The notes: generated from the sequence alone by a model not told the origin. A DNA stretch of 64,000 nucleotides from an uncultured Flavobacteriaceae bacterium (GCA_947503005.1 CANNCA010000004.1:1-64000), one strand, 5' to 3'. Counted from the stretch's first letter, positions 1 to 7,365 are shown. Made by a program: numbers and translations.

Positions 1-63
1 ACCAACATAGAAAATTTCATTGGTTTCGGGATTTAGATGGATATAGACGTAATGTTCTTTCAT
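1..63 (-). CDS. GIY-YIG-like protein, N-terminal fragment cut by window edge
   Basis: The reverse strand from 63 reads MKEHYVYIHLNPETNEIFYV and then G, open to the window edge. The YVY and FYVG blocks, about twelve residues apart, match the opening strands of GIY-YIG nuclease-superfamily domains, which cut or bind DNA. Only 21 residues are visible, so the catalytic Arg and Glu cannot be checked. The ATG lies 13 bp from the GTTGCC core of the partial recombination-site repeat at 70-100, the same layout as the two better-preserved cassettes to the right, so it looks like the cargo of a further cassette. Confidence 0.6.
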   Translation of the reverse strand, partial: MKEHYVYIHLNPETNEIFYVG

Positions 64-69
64 AATTAC

Positions 70-100
70 TGGCAACGTAAAATCTATGATTAGTTGCGTA
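70..100 (-). repeat. Partial attC-like site (site 0)
   Basis: This retains the block CTATGATTAGT (84-94), identical to 1354-1364 in site B, and a core that reads GTTGCCA on the reverse strand at 76-70. The rest of the roughly 200-bp site is missing: neither the ACAATACCTATA end nor the two internal hairpins can be found between here and the gene at 126. It is probably a decayed or shortened site. Confidence 0.5.
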
Positions 101-125
101 AAATTATAAACTTAACTTAATAAAA

Positions 126-365
126 ATGACAGGAATAGAATACTTAAACAGCGAAGATTGCCCGAACATAAAATCAGGGATGGGATTAAACCAAATACAA
201 CTATACGTAATAGCAGGAATTTTGGAAGCATACCATAAAAAGCAATTAATTATAGACGGTGTTGTTGTGCCGAAGGGTACGTGTTGCGAACCAGTAGGCG
301 AAGGCTTTTATTTAGGAACAAGTTGCCCAAAATGTAAACAACCATTTAGGCAAAACCTAAAGTAA
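126..365 (+). CDS. Small cysteine-rich hypothetical protein (79 aa)
   Basis: I do not recognise the family. The protein has no signal peptide or membrane segment. Its C-terminal third contains a CC pair and then CPKC (cysteines near 58, 59, 71 and 74), a possible metal-binding knuckle. The gene lies in a unit of about 300 bp between recombination cores at 76 and 382, but is read opposite to the other cassette genes, so its stop codon rather than its start is next to a core. No reverse-strand gene fits in the same unit. Small cargo of unknown function is usual for cassette arrays. Confidence 0.5.
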   Translation: MTGIEYLNSEDCPNIKSGMGLNQIQLYVIAGILEAYHKKQLIIDGVVVPKGTCCEPVGEGFYLGTSCPKCKQPFRQNLK

Positions 366-375
366 GCAATATGCA

Positions 376-578
376 CTACAACGTCACGGCTATGGCAAGT
401 AGGGCAGTCAAGGAAACTTTTCGTTTCCGTCTGGTCTGCTAGCCAGAGCTTTTTGTTTTGTAATTATTTTTATTTTTTTAATTGCCAAATCCAAAAGATT
501 TGGCGGACTCAGCAAATACGCCCAAGCCTTTAAGTAGAGAGCCTAAAGCCCTATTTGCTATAGGTATTGTTAGCTGTA
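376..578 (-). repeat. attC-like recombination site A (about 200 bp)
   Basis: Read on the reverse strand, it opens with TACAGCTAACAATACCTATA (578-559), which is shared with site B over GCTAACAATACCTATA. It closes with CCATAGCCGTGAC and the core GTTGTAG (382-376). Two internal hairpins are present: arms GCCAAATC/GATTTGGC at 484-504 and GGAAAC/GTTTCC at 412-428. An A-rich block with ACAAAAC lies between them. Site B has both hairpins in the same order with different but still paired bases. Confidence 0.65.
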
Positions 579-582
579 GTAC

Positions 583-1317
583 TTATTTCCCAGCTAGCCC
601 TAACTCGTCTTTGATGTCAGTGCGCTCCGATAGCTTAGTCGGATTTACACTCCATTTTTCCGCTATATCCATTACTAACGTTTCGTCTGCATATGTCAAG
701 TCCTCACGTTCAAAATATGCTTCATTTTTGGCCTCTTCGGATAGTGAGTTAAATAACTCTAACCCTTCTTCGGCTTTAGTCGGTACGCCTAAGACTTTGA
801 TACTTTCCATACTTTCTCCAACATATGAGTATATCCGTTCCATATTTCCATTTGTTGATTTCATCCAATTATGAAATTCAACTACTCTATGCGTACCAAA
901 GAATTGAGCTTCTCCAAATTCTGCACTCAAAGCGTTCAACAAATTTTCTAATTCAACGATATTTTCTTTGGTATCTCCTTTGTTTGGTAGCCCTGTACCA
1001 GCAATTAAAGTCCATTCGCCAATCTGTGGAGTAATAAAAATTCCATTATCGTAAGCTGTTTCAATTCCACTCTCCCAGTTTGCATCTCTAATACGTTTTA
1101 GATTGATTATTTCTGCAAGTCTGTTTTTTTGGCTCGTTTTGACTGCAATCCAGACCATTTTATACCCAAAATCCATTACTGAATCTGTCTGAATACTTGG
1201 GCTAGAAACTTTATATTCTACTACTTTTTCTTTATTAGAATTTTGTTTTTGAATAACAAAAAATGCTATCAGGAAGATTGCAATGGCTGCTAAAAAATAG
1301 TAATTCATTCGTTTCAT
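583..1317 (-). CDS. Membrane-anchored hypothetical cassette protein (244 aa)
   Basis: I do not recognise the family. Residues 6-23 form one N-terminal membrane anchor, followed by a soluble domain of about 215 residues that is presumably periplasmic or surface-facing. A segment with IGEWTLIAGTGLP lies near residues 96-108. No catalytic motif is evident. The gene sits alone in its unit. Its start is 29 bp after the core at 1346, and its stop is directly followed by GTTAGCTGTA read inverted (569-578), which pairs with TACAGCTAAC at 1337-1346. The lack of its own promoter region suggests expression by read-through. Confidence 0.65.
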   Translation of the reverse strand: MKRMNYYFLAAIAIFLIAFFVIQKQNSNKEKVVEYKVSSPSIQTDSVMDFGYKMVWIAVKTSQKNRLAEIINLKRIRDANWESGIETAYDNGIFITPQIGEWTLIAGTGLPNKGDTKENIVELENLLNALSAEFGEAQFFGTHRVVEFHNWMKSTNGNMERIYSYVGESMESIKVLGVPTKAEEGLELFNSLSEEAKNEAYFEREDLTYADETLVMDIAEKWSVNPTKLSERTDIKDELGLAGK

Positions 1318-1336
1318 TCGATTGGTTGATTCGTAT

Positions 1337-1537
1337 TACAGCTAACGGTTGGGCTATGATTAGTGCGGCGCGGAAATCCAGCGGATTTCCAGCTACGCGC
1401 TAAGCAAAAGCTTTTGGTTTTGTTTTTTCTTTTTTTGGTCGAAAGCAAAATCCCAAAGATTTTGCGACATCATAAATATACACAGACCTTGGCGTAAGGA
1501 CTGAAGTCCGTATTAATTATAGGTATTGTTAGCCACA
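1337..1537 (-). repeat. attC-like recombination site B (about 200 bp)
   Basis: On the reverse strand it opens with TGTGGCTAACAATACCTATA (1537-1518) and closes with CATAGCCCAACC followed by core GTTAGCTGTA. Hairpins: GCAAAATC/GATTTTGC at 1445-1465 and GGAAATCC/GGATTTCC at 1372-1390, with an A-rich block containing ACAAAAC between. GTTGGGC at 1349-1355 on the plus strand fits the GTTRRRY rule for integron simple sites. The outer core GTTAGCC departs from it at one position. Confidence 0.68.
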
Positions 1538-1541
1538 GGTT

Positions 1542-1922
1542 TTATTTTTCAAGGTATTCGTTCACGTCGTCCATAGGAATCCATTCCTTCATTTCTGGCA
1601 ACACCCTTTTATGCATAAAATCAAAAAAATCCGAATGTTCAGATTCAATAATATCCCAGCCTTTTATATTCTGTCCGAAAGATGGATGAAAAACAATTAC
1701 ATTTTCCATTACTTTTTCGCTCACAATTTCAAACCCCACAAATGTGTCCATATCTTGTCTTCGTCCAAAAGTCAGAACTTCACGATTCTGTTCACACTCA
1801 ATTTTAAATCGGTCGTTGATAGAAGAATTTGAATTAATGTCTGTGTCAAAATTCCAAGAAATGAATTGAGTCAAATTCAGTTTTGCAAACCAATTATATG
1901 AATTCGGTATTTCGTGGTTCAT
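1542..1922 (-). CDS. Hypothetical cassette protein (126 aa)
   Basis: This is a soluble protein with no signal peptide, rich in aromatic and acidic residues. It has a conserved-looking C-terminal block around EHSDFFDFMHKRVLPEM (about residues 93-109). I cannot assign a family; a small immunity-like or SMI1-like fold is possible but unsupported. It is the first cassette next to the recombinase: its ATG is 24 bp from the core at 1946, and its stop is followed within five bases by the start of site B. The unit is flanked by a perfect 12-bp inverted repeat, TTGTTAGCCACA (1526-1537) and its complement (1937-1948). Confidence 0.65.
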   Translation of the reverse strand: MNHEIPNSYNWFAKLNLTQFISWNFDTDINSNSSINDRFKIECEQNREVLTFGRRQDMDTFVGFEIVSEKVMENVIVFHPSFGQNIKGWDIIESEHSDFFDFMHKRVLPEMKEWIPMDDVNEYLEK

Positions 1923-1935
1923 TTGATTCTTTAAC

Positions 1936-1974
1936 TTGTGGCTAACAATTGGCTAAGAGTACCTGGGTACTCTT
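1936..1974 (-). repeat. attI-like junction between recombinase and first cassette
   Basis: The reverse strand reads CTTAGCCAATT and then core GTTAGCCACAA, entering the first cassette. Next to it is a near-perfect palindrome at 1955-1974 with arms AAGAGTACC/GGTACTCTT and a 2-bp centre. The roughly 200-bp attC-like body seen in sites A and B is absent, as expected for a platform site rather than a cassette site. The palindrome could instead be a terminator, although no T-run follows it on the reverse strand. Confidence 0.5.
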
Positions 1975-1993
1975 ATTTCTTTTTTGTGAACAC

Positions 1994-3121
1994 CTAATCT
2001 AGTGGATTTTTAATACTTTCAAAAGTATTTGTGGCAACATGGGTGTATATTTCAGTTGTTTTTGTTGAACCGTGCCCTAACAGTACTTGAATTTGACGAA
2101 TATCTGTACCTGATTCTAATAGGTGGGTAGCAAAACTATGTCTTAAAACATGGGGTGTTACTACTATTCTGATTTTTGCTTTTTCGGCTGCAGTTTTTAC
2201 AATTTTCAATACGCTAACCCCACTATATTTATTGCCATTCTTTCCTTCAAAAAGATACACCTTTGGTTCGTATTTAGTGTAGTAACGACGTAAATCATTC
2301 AGGGCTGTTTTTGATAATAAGGTCAATCTATCCTTATTCCCTTTTGAATTTTCAACACGAACTAACATCCGTTTACTATCGATATCACTCAATTTAAGAT
2401 TCAGAAGTTCACCACGTCGCAAACCCGAACCATAAAGTAACTGAATAATACATCTATGTTTAATGTTGTTGGTGTTTTCAATGATTGAAAGTATTTCCTC
2501 CTTTGAAATCACAGTAGGCAGTTTTGATTCTTTTCGAGGTCTTTCAATCTCGTAAAATCGATTTGGCATACCCAAAACAGCTTCGTAATAAAATTTTATA
2601 GCATTGATGGCCTGATTTATATAAGAATTTGAATACTTCTGTTGAACAAGGTGCTGAAGAAAAGTTCTGACATCAGCTTCATCTATTTCCTGTAATTCTT
2701 TGTCATTGTGGTAATTGATAAATAATTCAAAAAAAGTGACATACGTTTTAACCGTGCTGTTGGCATAGCGTTTTAATTCCAACTTTAACAGATATGCTTC
2801 TGGGCAGACTCTAAATTCAGGCACGGTCTTTCGATTTCTAAACCACTGAACATCAATATTTTCGTTGTGGGTATTAACAGGTTTGTTCGTAAAAAAGCGG
2901 TTGTAGTTTATCCATACGACGCCTTTAAAAGTATTGAATATAATACCAAGGTTCGCTTTGGTATTTTCAATATACGCCATGTTATATTGTTGGCTCCATT
3001 TCGGATTTGGAAGTCCCTTTATCAAACTTTGTATTAGCCTATCTGGAGTAAATTTTATACCGATCATCTTTTGATTTTTGATCATCAAATGATAGAGCGT
3101 AATTGATTTCATTGAATTCAT
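1994..3121 (-). CDS. Tyrosine recombinase of the cassette array (non-IntI)
   Basis: This 375-residue site-specific recombinase has three parts: an unusual N-terminal domain (about 1-100), a SAM-like core-binding domain (about 105-190), and a catalytic domain (about 200-370). The catalytic set is complete: R235 (GLRRGE), K260, H324 and R327 (HVLRH), H350 (LLGH) and nucleophile Y359 (IYTHV). The 25-35-residue insertion of IntI integrases between the central strand and the HxxR box is missing, so it is XerC/D-like rather than IntI. The start may be M4 (3112). The gene is read toward the array, with its 3' end 48 bp from the first core; in class 1 integrons intI is read away from the array. It shares a divergent promoter region with the zinc-ribbon gene. 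Confidence 0.9.
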   Translation of the reverse strand: MNSMKSITLYHLMIKNQKMIGIKFTPDRLIQSLIKGLPNPKWSQQYNMAYIENTKANLGIIFNTFKGVVWINYNRFFTNKPVNTHNENIDVQWFRNRKTVPEFRVCPEAYLLKLELKRYANSTVKTYVTFFELFINYHNDKELQEIDEADVRTFLQHLVQQKYSNSYINQAINAIKFYYEAVLGMPNRFYEIERPRKESKLPTVISKEEILSIIENTNNIKHRCIIQLLYGSGLRRGELLNLKLSDIDSKRMLVRVENSKGNKDRLTLLSKTALNDLRRYYTKYEPKVYLFEGKNGNKYSGVSVLKIVKTAAEKAKIRIVVTPHVLRHSFATHLLESGTDIRQIQVLLGHGSTKTTEIYTHVATNTFESIKNPLD

Positions 3122-3155
3122 AGTACAATTCTAAATAGGTTTTATGAATTAAATG

Positions 3156-3177
3156 GTATATTATAAGTATAATATAC
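3156..3177. promoter_or_regulatory. 22-bp palindrome between recombinase and zinc-ribbon gene
   Basis: Perfect 10-bp arms GTATATTATA and TATAATATAC flank a central AG. It lies between divergent starts (3121 and 3188), 34 bp and 10 bp away respectively. The symmetry and position fit a dimeric repressor operator controlling both genes, but the AT-rich sequence could also simply be promoter DNA. Confidence 0.4.
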
Positions 3178-3187
3178 TATTAATTTT

Positions 3188-3580
3188 ATGAGCATAAAAA
3201 AATGTCCAATTTGCGGTTCTTCAGTAAAAGGTCGTACAGATAAAATATTTTGTAGTACAAAATGCAAATCAATTGACCAATATGAAAAACGGCAAAAAAC
3301 TGAGGCCTTCTATTTTATGGTAGAAAGGCAACTAAGAACAAATAGGAAAATATTAAAGAGATTTAATAAATCAGGTTTTACTACCATCAGAAAAGCCAAA
3401 CTGATAGAAGATGGATTTAATCCTAAGTTTTTCACGCATTATTGGAAAAACCAAAAAGGAGACGTCTATCTATTCGTTTATGAATATGGTTTCTTAACAA
3501 AGAACGAAAGTGGTAAAGAAAAATATGTTTTGGTTACTTGGCAGGATTATATGACCAAAAGTCTAAATAGCACTAAATAA
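3188..3580 (+). CDS. Zinc-ribbon protein divergent from the recombinase (130 aa)
   Basis: Residues 6-27 hold CPICG, then FCSTKCK (Cys 6, 9, 22, 26), a treble-clef or zinc-ribbon knuckle. A helical, basic segment rich in Lys and Arg follows (about 30-70), then a strand-rich tail of about 50 residues. I know no exact function; such zinc-ribbon proteins often bind nucleic acid. It shares the intergenic region and 22-bp palindrome with the recombinase, so it is a candidate regulator or accessory factor of the array. It ends about 110 bp before tRNA-Leu. Confidence 0.7.
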   Translation: MSIKKCPICGSSVKGRTDKIFCSTKCKSIDQYEKRQKTEAFYFMVERQLRTNRKILKRFNKSGFTTIRKAKLIEDGFNPKFFTHYWKNQKGDVYLFVYEYGFLTKNESGKEKYVLVTWQDYMTKSLNSTK

Positions 3581-3615
3581 GACCAACAAAAATGTTAAAG
3601 TTTGAGAAAAACGAA

Positions 3616-3637
3616 ATGTTGTACCTATGTTGTACCT
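3616..3637. repeat. Tandem 11-bp direct repeat
   Basis: Two exact back-to-back copies of ATGTTGTACCT lie between the zinc-ribbon gene and the 3' end of tRNA-Leu. Tandem short repeats beside a tRNA 3' end are typical of integrase arm-binding sites or element ends, but no duplicated tRNA 3' end was found in the window. Confidence 0.4.
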
Positions 3638-3660
3638 GAGTCATTTTTTGACATGAAAAA

Positions 3661-3679
3661 GCCGAGGCAAAACCTCGGC
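3661..3679 (-). terminator. Terminator after tRNA-Leu
   Basis: Arms GCCGAGG/CCTCGGC form a 7-bp stem with a 5-base loop. On the reverse strand it is followed by a T-rich run, 12 bp after the tRNA 3' end. Confidence 0.75.
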
Positions 3680-3690
3680 TATCTCCCTTG

Positions 3691-3774
3691 TACTCGAGGC
3701 GGGACTTGAACCCGCACGGCCTAATGGCCATTGGATTTTAAGTCCAACGTGTCTACCAATTCCACCACTCGAGC
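3691..3774 (-). tRNA. tRNA-Leu (UAA)
   Basis: The reverse-strand gene of 84 nt begins GCTCGAGTGGTGG and ends CTCGAGTA, giving a full 7-bp acceptor stem (one G:U pair). The T-arm GGGTTCAAGTCCC and a long variable arm, as expected for leucine, are present. The anticodon loop CTTAAAA gives UAA. CCA is not encoded. Its 3' end faces the zinc-ribbon gene and the recombinase. Confidence 0.92.
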
Positions 3775-3793
3775 GTGCTATTGGCACATTATA

Positions 3794-3820
3794 AAAAAAC
3801 GCTGACAGGCAGCGTTTTTT
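3794..3820 (-). terminator. Hairpin between the two tRNAs
   Basis: Arms AAAAAACGCTG and CAGCGTTTTTT form a strong stem with T-runs on both strands. It lies just after tRNA-Gly and before tRNA-Leu, so the two tRNAs may be separately transcribed or the stem may be a processing point. Confidence 0.65.
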
Positions 3821-3824
3821 ATAG

Positions 3825-3897
3825 AGCGAAAAACGGGATTCGAACCCGCGACCTCCACCTTGGCAAGGTGGCGCTCTACCAACTGAGCTATTTTCGC
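3825..3897 (-). tRNA. tRNA-Gly (GCC)
   Basis: The 73-nt reverse-strand gene has acceptor arms GCGAAAA/TTTTCGC, D-arm AGCTCAGTTGG, anticodon loop TTGCCAA (GCC) and T-arm GGGTTCGAATCCC. No CCA is encoded. Confidence 0.95.
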
Positions 3898-4015
3898 AAG
3901 TATAAGAACGTCGCATCCCTTCGATGCGGATGCAAATTTAATACAATTCTATAAAAGGCAAAGAAAATTTTAACGAAATAAACAAAAGCACTTTACCCTC
4001 AAAATAAAGGTGTTC

Positions 4016-6637
4016 TCATGAAGTCGCTTTCTTGTTTTTAGTAAGCAAACGTTTGATTTCATTCAACTTCATAAGTGCTTCGACCGGAGTCAGTGTATTA
4101 ATATCCAAGTGGGTGATTTCCTCTTTGATTTCCACGAGCAAGGGATCATCCAAATTAAAAAAACTCAATTGCATTTCATTTTGGGCGGATTGCAGTTTGT
4201 CAGTCAACTCTTCACTGGAATGTGATTTCTCTAACTTTTTTAGAATCTTATTAGCCTTTTGGATAACCTGCTGGGGCATGCCGGCCATTTTTGCTACATG
4301 AATACCAAAACTATGCTCGCTACCACCAGGAGTCAATTTTCTGAGAAATAGTACATTGTCTTTCAACTCTTTGACGGAGACATTAAAATTTTTAATTCGC
4401 TCAAAGGTGCCGCTCATTTCGTTGAGTTCATGGTAGTGCGTTGCGAACAAGGTTTTCGCTCGTGCAGGATGCTCGTGTAAATATTCAGAAATGGCCCACG
4501 CGATCGAAATGCCGTCATAGGTGCTCGTACCACGACCGATTTCATCAAGGAGTACTAGGCTACGTTCAGAAAGATTGTTCAAAATAGATGCGGTCTCGTT
4601 CATTTCAACCATGAAAGTTGACTCGCCCATAGAAATGTTATCGCTGGCCCCAACCCGTGTGAATATCTTATCTACATAGCCGATTTTGGCATTTTCGGCA
4701 GGTACGAAACTACCCATTTGTGCCATAAGAACGATTAACGCCGTTTGCCGAAGTATGGCCGATTTACCACTCATATTAGGCCCCGTAATCATAATGATTT
4801 GCTGATTATCACGATTCAAGATGACATCATTGGCGATATACTTCTCTCCAAGGGGTAACTGTTTTTCGATAACAGGATGACGACCATTTCTAATTTCGAT
4901 TTCGGTGGAGTCGTTCATTTCTGGGGCGACATAGTTGTTTTCTTTGGCCAATTGTGTAAAACCGCAAAGGCAATCGAGTTGGGCAATTAGATAAGCGTTG
5001 TTCTGGACAGGTGAAATGTATTCTTGCATCCAAACAACAAGTTGCGAAAACAGCTGCTGCTCAAGGCTTAAAATGCGTTCTTCCGCACCGAGAATTTTGC
5101 CTTCGTACTCTTTGAGCTCTTCTGTGATGTATCGTTCTGCATTGACGAGGGTTTGTTTCCTGATCCACTCCTCTGGAACCTTGTCTTTATGTGTATTGCG
5201 TACTTCAATATAATACCCGAAAACATTGTTTGATGCAATTTTCAAGGAGGTGATGCCGGTACGTTCTGTTTCGCGTTCCAGCATTTTATCCAAATAATCT
5301 TTCCCTGAAAATGCAAGTTGGCGCAATTCATCAAGCTCATCGGAATAGCCGTCAGCAATGGTTTTGCCCTTGGAAATTTGAACAGGAGCTTCTTCGTTAA
5401 GCATTTCTTTTATTTTGCTTCGAAGGAGTTCACAAGTTTGTAGCTGGTCGGAAATCATTTGTACAGCTGCATTCTCAGTTTGCGAACTAAGACTTTTTAT
5501 CGGAACAATGGCCTCCAAAGAATTTTTTAATTGAACGACCTCTTTCGGATTTATCTTGCCAGTGGCCGTTTTTGAAATAAGACGTTCCAAATCGCCAATT
5601 TGCTTGATATGGTGCTGCAGCTTTTGATGCAACTGTTCATTTTCGCTCAGATGTGCAATGACTTCGTGCCTTCGTCTGATCTTTTCGATGTTATTTAGAG
5701 GTAACGCGAGCCATCTTTTCAACAACCTGCCGCCCATGGGCGAAATGGTTTTGTCAATAATATCAATTAGGGTAACTGCATTGACATTGGTAGAATGATA
5801 CAGTTCAAGATTTCGGATGGTAAACCGGTCCATCCAAATGTGCTCTTCTTCAGCGATTCGTTTCAGTACATTGACATGCTGTAGCTGACGGTGTTGTGTT
5901 TCCGATAAATAGTGGAGTACGACACCGGCAGCGATAATGCCGTGGTTCAAATGGGCTACCCCGAAGCCTTTTAGTGTTTTAGTCTTAAAATGGGTGTTAA
6001 GTGTCTCGTTCGCATAATCTTCTTGGAACACCCAGTCTTCCACAAAAAATGTGTGGAACGTGCTCCCGAAAACTTCAAGGAACTCTTTTTTATGTGCCTT
6101 GGAGACCAGAACTTCGTTTGGAGCAAAGTTTTGGAGTAATTTATCAATTTGCTCTTCGGTTCCTTCCGCGGTTAGGAACTCTCCCGTGGAAATATCGACA
6201 AAAGAAACACCCATTAACTTGCGGCCAAAGTGAACGGCACAAAGAAAATTATTCGTTTTCGAGTGAAGGATATCATCATTCATGGCAACACCGGGTGTCA
6301 CCAATTCCGTTACTCCACGTTTGACAATAGTCTTCGTCATTTTAGGATCTTCCAGCTGATCACAAATTGCTACACGTTGCCCTGCCTTTACCAACTTTGG
6401 TAAATAGGTATTGAGCGAATGATGTGGAAACCCGGCTAGTTCGGTACGGTCACCACCATTATTGCGATGGGTAAGAATTATACCCAGTATTTTTGAAGCT
6501 TTGACTGCATCTTCTCCGAAAGTTTCGTAAAAATCGCCTACTCTAAACAATAACAAGGCATCAGGATATTTGGTCTTGATGGTATTATATTGTTGCATTA
6601 AAGGGGTAACCTTTTTCTTTTTTTGAGTGGATGCCAA
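4016..6637 (-). CDS. mutS: DNA mismatch repair ATPase MutS
   Basis: MutS recognises mismatches and small loops and starts methyl-independent repair together with MutL. At 873 residues it has normal MutS1 length. The mismatch-wedge motif F36-Y37-E38 lies in GDFYETF, followed by the connector, core and clamp domains. The ATPase domain has Walker A GPNMSGKS (619-626), the N-2 region STFMVEM, Walker [12 protein letters not shown] (D698, E699) and the ATHYHEL switch. The last 30 residues look like the C-terminal dimer helix. It is a single gene, upstream of and divergent from an RNA methyltransferase. The nearest downstream genes are the two tRNAs. Confidence 0.97.
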   Translation of the reverse strand: MASTQKKKKVTPLMQQYNTIKTKYPDALLLFRVGDFYETFGEDAVKASKILGIILTHRNNGGDRTELAGFPHHSLNTYLPKLVKAGQRVAICDQLEDPKMTKTIVKRGVTELVTPGVAMNDDILHSKTNNFLCAVHFGRKLMGVSFVDISTGEFLTAEGTEEQIDKLLQNFAPNEVLVSKAHKKEFLEVFGSTFHTFFVEDWVFQEDYANETLNTHFKTKTLKGFGVAHLNHGIIAAGVVLHYLSETQHRQLQHVNVLKRIAEEEHIWMDRFTIRNLELYHSTNVNAVTLIDIIDKTISPMGGRLLKRWLALPLNNIEKIRRRHEVIAHLSENEQLHQKLQHHIKQIGDLERLISKTATGKINPKEVVQLKNSLEAIVPIKSLSSQTENAAVQMISDQLQTCELLRSKIKEMLNEEAPVQISKGKTIADGYSDELDELRQLAFSGKDYLDKMLERETERTGITSLKIASNNVFGYYIEVRNTHKDKVPEEWIRKQTLVNAERYITEELKEYEGKILGAEERILSLEQQLFSQLVVWMQEYISPVQNNAYLIAQLDCLCGFTQLAKENNYVAPEMNDSTEIEIRNGRHPVIEKQLPLGEKYIANDVILNRDNQQIIMITGPNMSGKSAILRQTALIVLMAQMGSFVPAENAKIGYVDKIFTRVGASDNISMGESTFMVEMNETASILNNLSERSLVLLDEIGRGTSTYDGISIAWAISEYLHEHPARAKTLFATHYHELNEMSGTFERIKNFNVSVKELKDNVLFLRKLTPGGSEHSFGIHVAKMAGMPQQVIQKANKILKKLEKSHSSEELTDKLQSAQNEMQLSFFNLDDPLLVEIKEEITHLDINTLTPVEALMKLNEIKRLLTKNKKATS

Positions 6638-6761
6638 TGTATCTTTTTTACGATTTTAGTGTACTGAAGGTACTTCTAACGAATGTAGTATTTTTGCTAT
6701 TGAATCTTCCCGTTTGTTGATATTTTGGGGATAACTTTTGAAGCTGCAAGAATTTAGAGGT

Positions 6762-7295
6762 ATGCGTAAACTGAGAAATGAGGAGTTGTCCCGTTTGGAT
6801 ACATCAGAATTCAAAAAGGCTAAGAAAACTCCGATAACAATTGTTTTGGATAATATTCGAAGCCTTAATAATATCGGCTCGGTTTTCAGAACTGCCGATG
6901 CTTTTTTAATCGATAAAATATACCTCTGTGGAATCACGGCGACTCCGCCAAATAAAGATATCCGGAAAACGGCACTTGGGGCGACAGAAAGTGTAGATTG
7001 GGAATATCGGGAAAACACTGTGCAGTTGATACTGGAGTTAAAAGAAAAAAATCATACGCTTTGGGCCGTGGAGCAAGCGGAAGGAGCGACCCTCTTAAAC
7101 GAAATTGAAGTAACGAATTCCGAACACTATGTTTTTATATTCGGTAACGAAGTCAAAGGGGTTTCACAAGAGGTGGTTAACGTATGTAATGGAGTTGTCG
7201 AGATACCGCAATTTGGCACAAAACATTCTTTAAACGTTTCTGTGAGTGCGGGGATAGTGATTTGGGATATTTGGTCGAAATTGAAAACGCTGTAA
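6762..7295 (+). CDS. SpoU/TrmH-family RNA 2'-O-methyltransferase
   Basis: This is a 177-residue SPOUT knot enzyme that transfers methyl from SAM to a ribose 2'-OH of tRNA or rRNA. The three family motifs are visible: NIRSLNNIGSVFRTADA (asparagine and arginine), FGNEVKGVS, and the knot motif IPQFGTKHSLNVSVSAGI. The short N-terminus has no separate RNA-binding domain, unlike RlmB, so the target (tRNA Gm18 or another site) cannot be named. ATG 6762 is preferred over TTG 6738 because the extra eight residues do not fit the family. Confidence 0.9.
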   Translation: MRKLRNEELSRLDTSEFKKAKKTPITIVLDNIRSLNNIGSVFRTADAFLIDKIYLCGITATPPNKDIRKTALGATESVDWEYRENTVQLILELKEKNHTLWAVEQAEGATLLNEIEVTNSEHYVFIFGNEVKGVSQEVVNVCNGVVEIPQFGTKHSLNVSVSAGIVIWDIWSKLKTL

Positions 7296-7365
7296 CAACT
7301 TTTTCGAAAGACAATTTCTCCCTCTTCTATTAAACCAATTCAAAAAGGGCAATTTCAAAACAAAA

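Larger units (their letters stand above)
1..1993. mobile_element. Integron-like gene cassette array
   Basis: Four single-gene units are separated by related repeats. Read leftward from the recombinase, cores lie at 1946 (GTTAGCC), 1346 (GTTAGCT), 382 (GTTGTAG) and 76 (GTTGCC). The first two units have an ATG 24-29 bp after the core, one gene, then a repeat of about 200 bp that opens with the reverse complement of the unit's own core region. In classical integrons this own-end match exists because the attC of a circular cassette is completed by the first bases of that cassette. The cassettes would be about 600 bp (1346-1946), 960 bp (382-1346) and 300 bp (76-382), with a fourth running off the left edge. 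Excision has not been shown; the assignment rests on architecture. Confidence 0.65.

Noticed and set aside
482-874. Plus-strand open frame of 130 codons
   Set aside because: It runs through attC-like site A and antisense to the membrane-anchored cassette gene. Its composition (Ser-rich, no domain) is that of an antisense shadow.
1994-3121. Calling the recombinase an integron integrase IntI
   Set aside because: The IntI-specific insertion before the HxxR box is absent and the N-terminus is different, so only integron-like is claimed.
3641-3916. Reverse-strand open frame of 91 codons
   Set aside because: It translates straight through tRNA-Leu, the hairpin and tRNA-Gly.
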